From: Melampsora larici-populina 98AG31
Lineage: Eukaryota; Basidiomycota; Pucciniomycetes; Pucciniales; Melampsoraceae
Assembly (NCBI RefSeq): GCF_000204055.1
Contig: NW_006768767.1
Span: 956,206-1,020,205 of the forward strand
Length of the DNA: 64,000 nucleotides
Reading direction: 5' to 3'
A program made the translations under genes and the position numbers. Positions 46,110 through 55,965 of the stretch are shown here, one piece after another (position 1 is the first letter of the stretch; each line of letters begins with the position of its first letter). The notes beneath the pieces are model-generated. The model saw only the letters and a list, made by a program, of their open reading frames with translations, searched no databases and had not been told where the DNA came from.

Positions 46110-47483
46110 GTAGCACACACATGAGTGGTAAGTTGGATAAGACAACATACCCACAATTCTCCCAGAAACATACCCTTGCCAATACTTCCAATACACACAC
46201 TATCTCATCATGCTTACGCTCACACCCAATGCCCTGATACCATGTGGTGCCACAGCTTCAAGTATGGCAAGGCCTAGGGCGTACGCCATGCCCTGGGCCA
46301 CACCCTGGGGGCCACCAGGGCGCCTCAGGGCTATTGATCAAAAAAGAGCTGTTGACAAGATGAAACCTGAATATATTGATTTTAACAAACAAAGACATAG
46401 TCAACTTTGCAATATTCTCAATCAACTTTTGTAATCAGACAAGAAGATGGAAAATGACAAGTACACAAGTGACACATTGATTCAAGGACAAGGACAAGTT
46501 TGATAGATTGATTCAAGAACATAAACAACGGCTCAATTGAAAATATGATTGGGTAGTGGTGAAAGAAGATATGTCAAGAATGAAGATGAAAGGAACTGAA
46601 AAGAACAGAATTTGTGGAGGTTTAAGTGGAGATTGTTGGTTAAAAGAATTTGTATAAATTTATTATGTAGTTTAGTTTGATCCAATCTATTTCAAGATTT
46701 ATTTGATGTAGATTGTTTTAATCAATGATTGATCAATTTTGGTCAAAATTTGAGTAAACACAAAACAAAATACCTTGCCAAATTTCCATATAACCATTTA
46801 TCTTTCCCTTTCAACAGTTTCATCCAACCTTTCAAGCAAACCCGTTCCATGAGAGTATGGATCTTCATAGAACATCTGTAGTCATCCATAACATGACTTG
46901 GCAGAGAAAATCTGCTTTCGGAAGGGACACTTGTTGCTGGAATGGCAAGGGTGGCTTGTGCCAGTTTGGCATGGTCAGAATATTCTGAGCAATTGAGAAG
47001 CTAATAGCCTAGGGGTGATGATGAATGAGGCTAAAGAGGTCAAGAAAGATATGATGTGATCTTGTATTGACGCCCCTGAATAGTGTGTAAGTTTGGAGTT
47101 TCATCAATCAGGTCTGAGTCAGAGAAGAATCAAACAAGGTTCTCAATTATAACCCATTCTACCTCACTTAGGTGCGTGTTGATATTTGAGGATCATTGTC
47201 AAGCTTGTAGTTGATAACAGTTTTCATCTAAACGGCGCGCACACAGACATTAGACAGTGAGTTCCAGCAGGTGAGACATCCAGTTCAGAGACCAAGTGAT
47301 TTGTTAATTCCAGGAGCCTTGGGTGCTAGCTTGTGTATGTCTTATGCAAGTTGAGGGTTATTCTTGCACTTGTTGGAAATTTCATTGAGCTTTTGAAGAA
47401 GACAAGAAATCTTTTGTGGGATGAACTGATCTGCTACATCTTCACAATTCAATGATTCAGTCATTGAATTGGGCTTTGAACTT
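46110..47483. other. Right flank of the hAT element, no clear gene
   Basis: Contains the downstream remainder of the sequence into which the hAT element inserted, a GC-rich patch with CCCTGGG palindromes at 46240-46335, and eroded open frames. Nothing can be assigned with confidence. Confidence 0.4.
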
Positions 47484-49800
47484 TTGGTGAAGTATTTGAG
47501 ACAGTCACACTACAAGAAAATTAAATTATTTGTATACAAAAATCTGGAGAGGTCAGAAACAGAGCAAAAAATATGAAAGAATATGCATCCTGTTCCTTGG
47601 TTTGAGATCTCCAATCTGCATATTTTTCCGTATTGTTAGGGTTCATATTGCTGAGTGTACTAACAATAAACCCTCATAATCATCAGATTACCACCTGTAA
47701 CAGATGCTGGAATTTGGCTGATCAGTGCTGAGAGAAAATTTTGATTACTACAAAACCCCACAACTTTTTCAATAATTGATCTACAAGAAAGAAGCCAAGA
47801 ATCAAAATTGGAATCTATGTCGCTATGAACTAACATTAAAGAAAGTCAAGAGAAAGTGGAGAAGTCAGTTTAAATGATTCAACAGAATAGAAGGAAAAAG
47901 AAACTTACAGAAATTGATTAAGAAGGCCTAGAATCAAATTCCATATTGATCAATATTAAATAACCCATACAAACTTCAAAATCGAATCCTAGATAAATAA
48001 AGAAACAATATAAGCTGTCAGTAATGTGTAAGAGAGTGGAGAAAGTAACAAAAGACTTACAAGAAAGATCAGAGCTCAAGATCAAAGTTGAATTGAAGTT
48101 TGATTGAGATTGTAGTTGAAAGGGAGTTGGGATTGAATTGATGAATCAAATAAGAGGATCGATTTTGAGGTTTAAAGTTAAATGAAGAACCAGGGTAGTG
48201 TTAGTATTGAATAAGAAGAAAAGATCAGAAGGAAGTTAATGACTTACATGGCAGGATCAAGATCAACATTGAAGGATGAGATCAAAATTGAATGAGGTAC
48301 CTACAAGCAAATGAAAGGAACCAAAACAAGATAGAAGATTAAGTTAGTAGAAGAACAAACAAAAGAAAGATATTAAAACATTACTTACATAAAGACCTCA
48401 AGATCGAAAATGTTGTATGATAATAAGAATCAAGGATGAGATAGATAGATTGATGTGAAAGTTGAGGGCTGGAGGTGAAAAGGAGTTGAGATCGAAATTA
48501 AAATGAGATCATGTTTGAGGGTGTAGTTAGGAAGAGATCGAGATTGAAATTGACAAGTGTGTAGTTGGAGATTGACCAATGGGTAGTCTAGAAACAAGAA
48601 TTCAATTGAACAAGGAACAAAACAAAAAGAAGATGACATCAGTATGAAAGAAAGAAATTAAATGAGAACAAACAAGGAAAAGAAAAGTAATGAAAGAACT
48701 TATCTAAATGAGGGTCCAGATCAAGATCTAAATAAGTAAAAGGAAGTAGGGAAAGTGGAGAAAATTAGAAAAGACTTGCGTGACCTGAGCTGAGAGAAGA
48801 GGGGAAGATGACAAGTGTGATTTGAACAGAGATGTCCGATTGGAGATGAAGTCAAAATTGAGAAGGAGGAGTGGAATCAAGCGTTTTGGGAGTCTAAAAA
48901 TTATCTGTCTTGTGCGTGTTTGTGTCTGTGGGGAGAATCATTCTTCTTTTTTTTAGATCCATCCATGGGATCATCATTGTAGTTTTTCCTTATTTTTTTT
49001 TTTGATCTTTCAATCATATCTTGAAGTTAAAGTCCTAGAGCCATCAAATGGAATAGTTTTTTTTAGTTAGTAGTGCCTTCTTTGATAACAGAGACAAAGA
49101 AAGCTATCCTACCTGGTTTTTTTTCTGTGTTTAACCTTGATAACAGAGACAAGGAAAGATTTTGAAACATACCTTTAGTTTTATGGTTGATTGATTGATC
49201 TTATTGAGGTTGTTGTTGTCTTTTCTTTTGCTGAGCTCGGCTGTCAGTCAAAGTGCTATATTTTATTTTATTTTATTTAAAAATCAAAATTTGGGTCTCA
49301 GGGCCAGGTTTTTTTATTTTCGAGTTTTTTTCTATCAGGGCTTCCCGCCTGACCCTGGTCACAACTTCCAATCCACTTCAAATCATTTTTTTTGTTTTTT
49401 TATTACAAAGTTTGAGGAAATTATAAGAATTAGAAACTTGATTTTATTTGTCTAGAGTAGTGGTACAATTTCATACAACATACCACCAGGATTTGCCATA
49501 CATTGTGCATTCATCTACCAGGATGAACAAGGTTTATGTAGAATATATTTTTGGAACGATTTTTTTTAGTTTGTTACATTAGTAGCCGTGAATGAAGAAA
49601 AAGGATCAACAAGGTTTTACACGGAAATTCACATCAAGACCTAAAGTTGTTAGGATTGCTTCATTGTTTTTTTATTTTCTGAACTTCATTTTCATAGGTT
49701 GAGGGCAGCTTCACCGCACCCAAGTTTCATCTTTATTTCATTGGTGGAATCACATCCCCTCTCCGGCTCAGCCTACGCCACACAGCGTAGGAGTTCTACA
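47484..49800. mobile_element. LTR-like insertion, probable solo LTR (copy B)
   Basis: This 2317-bp relative of 3377-5776 starts TTGGTGAAG, ends GAGTTCTACA, and is flanked by ACTT (47480-47483 and 49801-49804). Its final 45 bp are identical to those of copy A, including the hairpin CCTACGC/GCGTAGG. The interior is purine-rich with blocks in the same order as copy A; the first few hundred bases match only weakly. No coding domain is present. Confidence 0.5.
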
Positions 49801-50357
49801 ACTTACAAACGGTGCTCTCAAATTGCAATCTCACAATTCCTAAGCCCAGATCATTTTTCCAATCAGTGCAATTTACAGTCAATAATTTGTGACAAAGATA
49901 TATTCTTCAAGCTATCAGATTCCAGCAGGATAAGACATATATAGATAGATAGATAAGAATGGATACATAAGGGCGTCAATATTGAAGTGATGCCTCAGAT
50001 ACACTACACAGATCACAGATCATCAGTCCAAACAAAAGTATGGGGAGTTAGCAGCTTGATGTGTCCAGCTTTTGAGCCAGAGGAGGAAGACTTAGATTTG
50101 CTCGCGGAAGGTTTTCTATAGACTACTCTTGGCAAAATTGAATGACATCTGTGACAACATATCAGAGTTGGAAGCGCTTAGGATCAGTAAGCTATGATCT
50201 AAGTCTTGTTCATCCATGGTGTTGGCCATAACTGAACTCGAAGTCTCCAGATTTCATCTCATCAAAATTGCCTTCAGTTGAATTTGGGATGATCAGTTTT
50301 GAATTTAAAAGAATAAAATTTAATGATTACGTTTTGAAATTTGATTTAGTATTGATT
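49801..50357. other. Stretch without a supported gene
   Basis: Nothing recognisable. A short GATA run is at about 49942-49955. Confidence 0.4.
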
Positions 50358-51105
50358 TTAAATGATTGTGATTTGAATTTGGTGGAATTGGCTTTTTATT
50401 TAGATGAACAAGACTAGTTTTAAGTTGATAAGTTTTGAAATCAAGTGAATAGAATAAAGCGAATTGATTGAAGGGAGTCGAGTCGGGATTGGTTTTCAGA
50501 GTAACAAAAAGTGAGATATGTTAGACAGGGATGATGAGTGAAAAAACCGAGCAGATTCGTGAGGTCGAGTTGATATTGATTGTTGAGGGAAAGAGAAAGA
50601 TATAAAAGATGAAAAAATGGACAAGTCCAAAAAATTCATCATGATGGGTTTAGGCCCAAGTTTGATAGAGGTCGCACACTGCTGAAGTTGCATATATCAA
50701 AAAAATATACGGCTTTTGGTTGTTTCAAGAATTAAATGATTGTGATTTGAATTTGGTGGAATTGGCTATTTATTTAGATGAACAAGATTAGTTTTAAGTT
50801 GATAAGTTTTGAAATCAAGTGAATAGAATAAAGCAAATCGATTGAAGGGAGTCAAGTCGGGATTGGTTTTCAGAGTAACAAAAAGTGAGATATGTTAGAC
50901 AGGGATGATGAGTGAAAAAACCAAGCAGATTTGTGAGGTCGAGTTGATATTGATTGTTGAGGGAAAGAGAGAGATATAAAAGATGAAAAAATGGACAAGT
51001 CCAAAAAATTCACCATGATGGGTTTAGGCCCAAGTTCGATAGAGGTCACACACTGCTGAAGTTGCATATATCAAAAAAAAATACGGCTTTTGGTTGTTTT
51101 CAAGA
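50358..51105. repeat. 374-bp tandem duplication
   Basis: Two head-to-tail copies with a period of 374 bp (for example AATGATTGTG at 50361 and 50735). Identity is very high. Many of the differences turn a CG in one copy into CA or TG in the other. Each unit contains the same 65-codon minus-strand open frame (50496-50693 and 50870-51067), which has no recognisable domain. Confidence 0.88.
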
Positions 51106-51275
51106 ATGTGCATGATTTTTGCACATATGTGCAAAAATGCGTGTGCACATTTTGTTGCACTTTGGTTTCCTGAGTGCCGTTTCTGGGTCAAGAATGCAAC
51201 TGAAAATCAGTGTGTCTTTTTGGTGGTGCACAGTCGGTCGCACACGTCACACACCGGTTGCCGAAGTGGGTGTAT

Positions 51276-51384
51276 GCGTACATAGTTGCCGTACATAGTG
51301 TTTTTGGCGGGGAAAAAAACAAAAGAAGTATATTCAAAGTATTCTGCCCGCCAAAAAGAAACTATGGATGGCAACTATGTACGC
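51276..51384. repeat. Strong hairpin with 36-38 nt arms
   Basis: GCGTACATAGTTGCC at 51276 and its downstream part to GGCGGG at 51311 are complementary to 51347-51384 with few mismatches; the loop is 35 nt. The right arm runs into a perfect palindrome ATGTACGCGTACAT (51378-51391), and GCGTACATAGTTGC recurs directly at 51383. It may be a small foldback element or one end of a larger one. Confidence 0.75.
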
Positions 51385-51492
51385 GTACATAGTTGCTTTG
51401 AGTACCATAATTTTTATTTGCTGCATTATCTGTGGTGATACAGTATATTTTGGAGCATAATGAAAAACTCTTCAAGGATACAAAGTAGATGG

Positions 51493-52195
51493 TTAGCCAG
51501 ATTTTGACCGGTGTGTGGTCCATGAAGTTTGTATAAGTGAAAGAAACACATTCCTCAAGTTGAAATTTTGGTCAATCCAATGGGCAGTTACTCCAAAAAC
51601 AAATTTATGATTTGGTGAAGTCCAAGAGTCACATGTTAGGCTGATATGGTCGATAGAATGAAAGTAGTTGAGCAGACAATCTTGATAAAGATTGAAGGTC
51701 CCAAATATCTTGTCTTTCAATGCAGTGGGAGACATGAACAGAGATTCTGATTGTGGATTGAAAAGTAACATGATCTGTTGGAATGCATCCGAGTTGACAA
51801 ATTGAAAGGGAATATTGTCTTCAATGCACATATTGACAATTGATTTTTTGAAAGAATCTGATGTCAAAGGATCCTAATAGAATTCATGATGACTCAAACT
51901 ATCAGTTAACAAAATGAAAAAGGAACACAGCTAACAGAATATCATGATGACAAACCATGTCATTCAATTTGTCCTCTGAGAGCTGGCCCTTTTTCTTGTC
52001 TGACATCATTCTATGAGTTTGTTCCTGATGGCAAGAAAGTGATTCAGTTAAGCCTTTTGCATCTTCAGCAATTGATCGGTTACACAAATCACTAGCTGAC
52101 TTGACACAGGGAAGCTTGCATATGAACTTAATTTTCTTGCCTACAATGCTGGGGTCAAAGAAACACCACACCCAGGAGGTATGTGTCTTGATCAA
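51493..52195 (-). pseudogene. hAT transposase fragment (BED finger and first Asp)
   Basis: Two minus-strand open frames fit the N-terminal third of the hAT transposase at 59.3-61.7 kb. The first (52195-51902) has a BED-like finger, WCFFDPS with FICKLPC and later SCHQEQTH. The second (51867-51493) has FQFVNSDAFQQIMLLFNP and HISLTCDSWTSPNHKFVFGVTAHWID, which holds the first catalytic Asp. Similarity stops after the SLIQ motif and the rest of the protein is missing. No target duplication was found. Confidence 0.75.
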
Positions 52196-52706
52196 TTCTT
52201 GGGTTTTTTTCTAGGCACTCTTGGAGTTCTAGTGATCTTCTTGGCAAATTTTATTGCAGAACAGGACATTGATGTTCTATGTGTCGATGTTTGTGGCATC
52301 TTATCAACTTCATGGTGTGTAACCAGAATCAAGATTGACACAGCTCAACACGTCAACCCCTATTGAGACCAGGGCGCCCTGGTAAAGCCCCTGTTCACCA
52401 GGGCTTTTCCAGGGCAGGAAACACTGGGTGTAAGGCCATGATCCCAGCCATGCCCCAGGCCCTGAAAAATAGGACAGGTGTGAGTGTGACATCACACCCA
52501 TCTCCAAATGCACATTCCAAATCCACTGCACAAAGACCTTTTACAGCATATCAATCACACTGAACAAACCAAGTGTGTTCTGGAAGTGATGATTTTGCTG
52601 CTTGAATTGCTCCAAACAAGTTTAAGGTATGCTTGTACAGAAAATTGAAGTCCAAAAATGAACAGTCCGCTGTGGACAACAATATTTGACGGCACAAATG
52701 ACCCTT
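52196..52706. other. Flank of the hAT fragment with GC-rich palindromes
   Basis: 52365-52475 contains CCAGGGCGCCCTGG and related CCAGGGC words in both orientations. No gene is supported. Confidence 0.4.
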
Positions 52707-53747
52707 CACAGGGGGAAAAATAGAAGTTCACATAAATGTGAGCAGAGAAAGTTTGGAGGTTTCTCCAAGATTTTTTCCACTTTGTTTCCAATTTCCTTCC
52801 AATTTTCCTCCAGTGTTCTTTCAGCTCATCATCTGATTAAATGGGCAGCATGGCCTGAGCAGATGAGTTAGGCCTTCCTCAGGCTGTATCCCTTAGCCAA
52901 GCAGCTTGAGGGAGGGCTAGCAGGACCCCGGTATGCTCTTATCAGGGGTACAGATCCAAAAATGTGACTTTTGAGCTCACTCGGAAACTTGTCCCTGGCT
53001 TTACCCATAGCTTTAAGACAGGTTTAGTCTTTTTAATCAGCTGTATTGGACTTAGCAACTCTGAAATTCAGGCAGAAACCGGTAAAATCCAAGAGAACAC
53101 TGTTTAATCCCATATGTCGTATCTCCGCGCGAGCTCAAAAGTCACAATTCTAGATCTGTACCCTTCATAGGAGCATACCGGGGTCCTGGGCTAGCTCATC
53201 TGCTCAGGTCATTTCAGGCTCTCCAATGCTCAGCCTGCACAGTCAAGTGACCAAATGTGATTGAGCGGTGAGAGACCCAATCAAATGTGAAAAACACAAT
53301 GGGAACCATCCCTTTGGATAATTCTGATCCCAGGAATGGCACTGAAGACTAGGTGAGAAGCTGACTTGAACTGAGCATCCCCTCAGCCAATGCTGAGTGA
53401 CATCCTTAGGATACTTCTGATCCCAGGAATGACACTGAGGACTAGCTGAGCAGCCCCTCAGCCAATACTCAGTGACATCCCTTGGATCCTTCTGAAGGTG
53501 AGTCTGAGTATACAGTGATGTGTCAGCGGGGTCCCGAGCACTCATCCATGCTCAAGAGATGCTCATCCAAGATGAAGATGGGCATGCTTTAGCAAACTCA
53601 AGCAATACCTAAGTATTACAGGCTGAGCACATTGGAACCACCAAAATGGTGAATTGAAAGAGTCTGAAGGAAATTGAAACATTTTTGGAGTCATCAGGAA
53701 GGTACCCTCTGCTCACATCTATATGAGCTTCTATTTTTTCCCCTGTG
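52707..53747. mobile_element. CACTA-type (CMC) element, copy 2, with nested MITE
   Basis: The same family as 45065-45666: termini CACAGGGGGAAAAATAGAAG and its inverted form, flanked by CTT on both sides (52704-52706 and 53748-53750). Its length of 1041 bp is explained by a nested 266-bp MITE with its 8-bp duplication, and by an internal tandem duplication of about 93 bp (53322-53414, then 53415-53490; TTCTGATCCCAGGAATG at the start of each). No transposase is encoded. Confidence 0.88.
52922..53187. mobile_element. 266-bp MITE with 8-bp TSD (copy 2)
   Basis: Same length and termini as 9473-9738, with seven differences (about 97% identity). It is flanked by GGGCTAGC (52914-52921 and 53188-53195). 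It is inserted in the CACTA-type element, so it is younger than that element. Confidence 0.93.
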
Positions 53748-53750
53748 CTT

Positions 53751-54306
53751 GCAGCCAACTATTCAAAAGTCAGACCTTTCAAATTTATGAAAAGTCCGCT
53801 GTGGATGCTCTAAGCCCCTCTGCAAGGGCTGTTATTCCCTAATCTGTCTCTCATCCTACTTTTCCTTCTGTTATCACCATGCATGCTTTTGACCCTGTTG
53901 ATGTGCTTTTTGGTACTTTTCACTACTTTCCATTTCTTTTGTGTTCTACAAGCTATTGTATTCAATGGATCTGCCCCATATCTGTCCTCAACAATTACCT
54001 GATAAACACTTGTAGGCCATACCCATCTGTACTGGATCCGGCCACCACCACTACCTCACAGAACTCTTGTGTTGCAACAAGTCCTTGTCACCTATCATTG
54101 TATCACAGTTGCCTTATTTGTACTTTATAGAGAGATGGAGGGCTATATAAAGCCCCCCTCTCTCCCCCTGAAATCAAACCCCAAGTTACTTCTCTGTCAC
54201 ACTTACCATACCAAGATTGTGATAGAACAACAGGGCGCGGACGCGGCCGCGCAGAGAGAGCTTTGTCAAGCTGACCCCAAAACAGACCGGCCCCAAAAAC
54301 CCTAAA
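53751..54306. other. Stretch without a supported gene
   Basis: Short open frames without motifs. A CG-rich word (GGACGCGGCCGCGCAG) is at about 54238-54253. Confidence 0.4.
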
Positions 54307-54314
54307 GTTGCGGT

Positions 54315-55382
54315 TAATGCACTGACCCGGCCCCAACCCAATGAATTTGAGCTGTACCGGGGCCAACCTCCCCCTCAGCCCGGGCCAACCCGGTCCGCTA
54401 GTCCCAGTGATTCACACTGGGGGCGCGGCCTCTTTGTAGAAGGTGCGCCTACGCACCTTCTCTCCTAGGCGCCACTGGTGCGCCAGGCGTGATTTTTTAA
54501 ATTAAAAATTGAGCCAAAATTGAGAAAGACTGGTCTTTTGATAAATTCAGATTTTAAAAGTAGCTTAAAGTACATACTGTAATAAACAAAAAATACCGGT
54601 GACAAAAACGTAAGATGACGGGAGAGATACAACTAGTCAAAATTGACATCTTTGGGGCTCTAAGCTCCAGGTGCACTGAGACCATTAGACTGGACTTGCT
54701 CAAAAGCTTGTGGTTGAAAGAAAGTCGGATCAAACTGATAAACCTGTCATCAAAAGCCATATCTAAGGCTGGGTTGACTAACATGTCCTCTTCTTGTGAG
54801 CGGTCCACACCTTGTTCAAACTCGTCAAGCTCATCTGGAGCCGAAAACAGTGGAGTATTCTCCGTTGGTGATACTTCAACAACATCAATCTCATTGTTTG
54901 ATTGTTTGTTGAGACTTTTAGATCAATCAGATAATAAACCTGGGGGCATATCTGATGGTAGAATCAAACCTAACAGTCCCCCCCTCGCCGTGTTTGTTAG
55001 GTTTGGATACCCATACCCAATTTGGGCGCGCCCACCAATTTTTCGAGTTTTTGGGCGCGCCTAGGCGCGAGGCGCGTCTATTGGCGCGTTTTTTTTCTGC
55101 GCCCCCAGTGTGACCAGTGATGTGATCTGCTCAAAAAACCAAAAAAACCGTAAATATATGATAGATATATGATTTTTCAATTTTTCTTCTTGTCTTTAGC
55201 CCTTCCAAAAGATATCTAGCATCTAGTCTACAACAAAGAGACAAACAAACATGTCGTTTGTATATGATTTGATACTCTTTGCACCAAAACTTGCCCCCTA
55301 CCATATGACCGGGCCAACCCGACCATACCCAGATCCTGGCCGGGACCCGCTCGAACCGGTCCCGCTCCCGGTCGGTGCATTA
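54315..55382. mobile_element. Outer hAT-like MITE, split by an inner one
   Basis: Inverted termini TAATGCACTGACCCGG (left) and TAATGCACCGACCGGG (right, inverted) are flanked by the 8-bp repeat GTTGCGGT (54307-54314 and 55383-55390); the direct repeat is 9 bp if the next T is included. Without the inner element and its duplication it is about 358 bp. It is rich in GGGCCAACCCGG-like words. The 8-9 bp duplication fits hAT or Mutator. Confidence 0.85.
54412..55113. mobile_element. Inner hAT-like element, 702 bp
   Basis: Perfect 15-bp inverted termini TCACACTGGGGGCGC with the 8-bp duplication CCAGTGAT (54404-54411 and 55114-55121). The subterminal DNA is GC-rich (CCTAGGCGC, GGCGCGCC words). The AT-rich centre has a 149-codon open frame (54615-55064) with a Ser-rich stretch but no known domain. 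It lies entirely inside the outer element. Confidence 0.9.
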
Positions 55383-55390
55383 GTTGCGGT

Positions 55391-55965
55391 TCATCTGCAA
55401 CGAAATGGTTGTTGCTGTGAAGCTTTCCTCGATCGCTCGGAAAAGCGAGAGCGATAAGGTCTCAGCTTTCGACAGGTCTTACACGAAGCTCGATCTATCA
55501 TCAGTGTTGCGATTCGCCTCGCAATTTATACTTCTTTTGGCGTAAGAGCACTGATCTGGAGACTACCATGCAGCTTTCGGACTTGAATTCCCGCTGTTCT
55601 CTGCGCTCGTCCAGATTTCTCCTTAATTATGATTCTCATTCTAGGGCGAGAGGTGTCGTTCTGGTGGGATCCTGGGCTAAAAATCTGTCGTTTATGGCTC
55701 TCACTCGAGTAAATGAGGTGGAGAATATATACATAGATCGCTTCTCTCTGGAGGCCATGTCTCGCCTTTCTTTTTTTCCGCCCTCGTATAACTCTAGTAC
55801 TTCTGAGCCCTTGCACCCTCATCAATATTTCCCTTTGCATAATCTTTTTACCTTCTAAGCCCCCTTGGGTGGTTACAACTGTGCTGCCAGCTCTTCGCGT
55901 CGCTTTTATATATCAGGCTCTCCACTCAATCGCTATTTACAAACTGGTTCTTGTTGACTGAAACC
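55391..55965. other. Upstream region of GAF copy 2
   Basis: The probable promoter and leader of the following gene. The nested elements end 580 bp before its start codon. A 96-codon open frame (55568-55858) has no domain and is probably chance. Confidence 0.4.

Noticed and set aside
47511..47530. CACTACAAGAAAA word as a CACTA-element end
   Set aside because: No inverted partner or 3-bp duplication was found at a sensible distance; it lies just inside the LTR-like copy B.
50496..51067. Duplicated 65-codon frames as a tandem gene pair
   Set aside because: The frames are copies of the same tandem DNA unit; substitutions are CpG-driven and not codon-biased.
53879..54305. Overlapping plus-strand frames near 54 kb
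   Set aside because: No motif, and the composition changes abruptly within them.
55568..55858. 96-codon frame upstream of the second GAF gene
   Set aside because: No counterpart upstream of the first GAF gene and no domain; it probably lies in the leader or promoter region.
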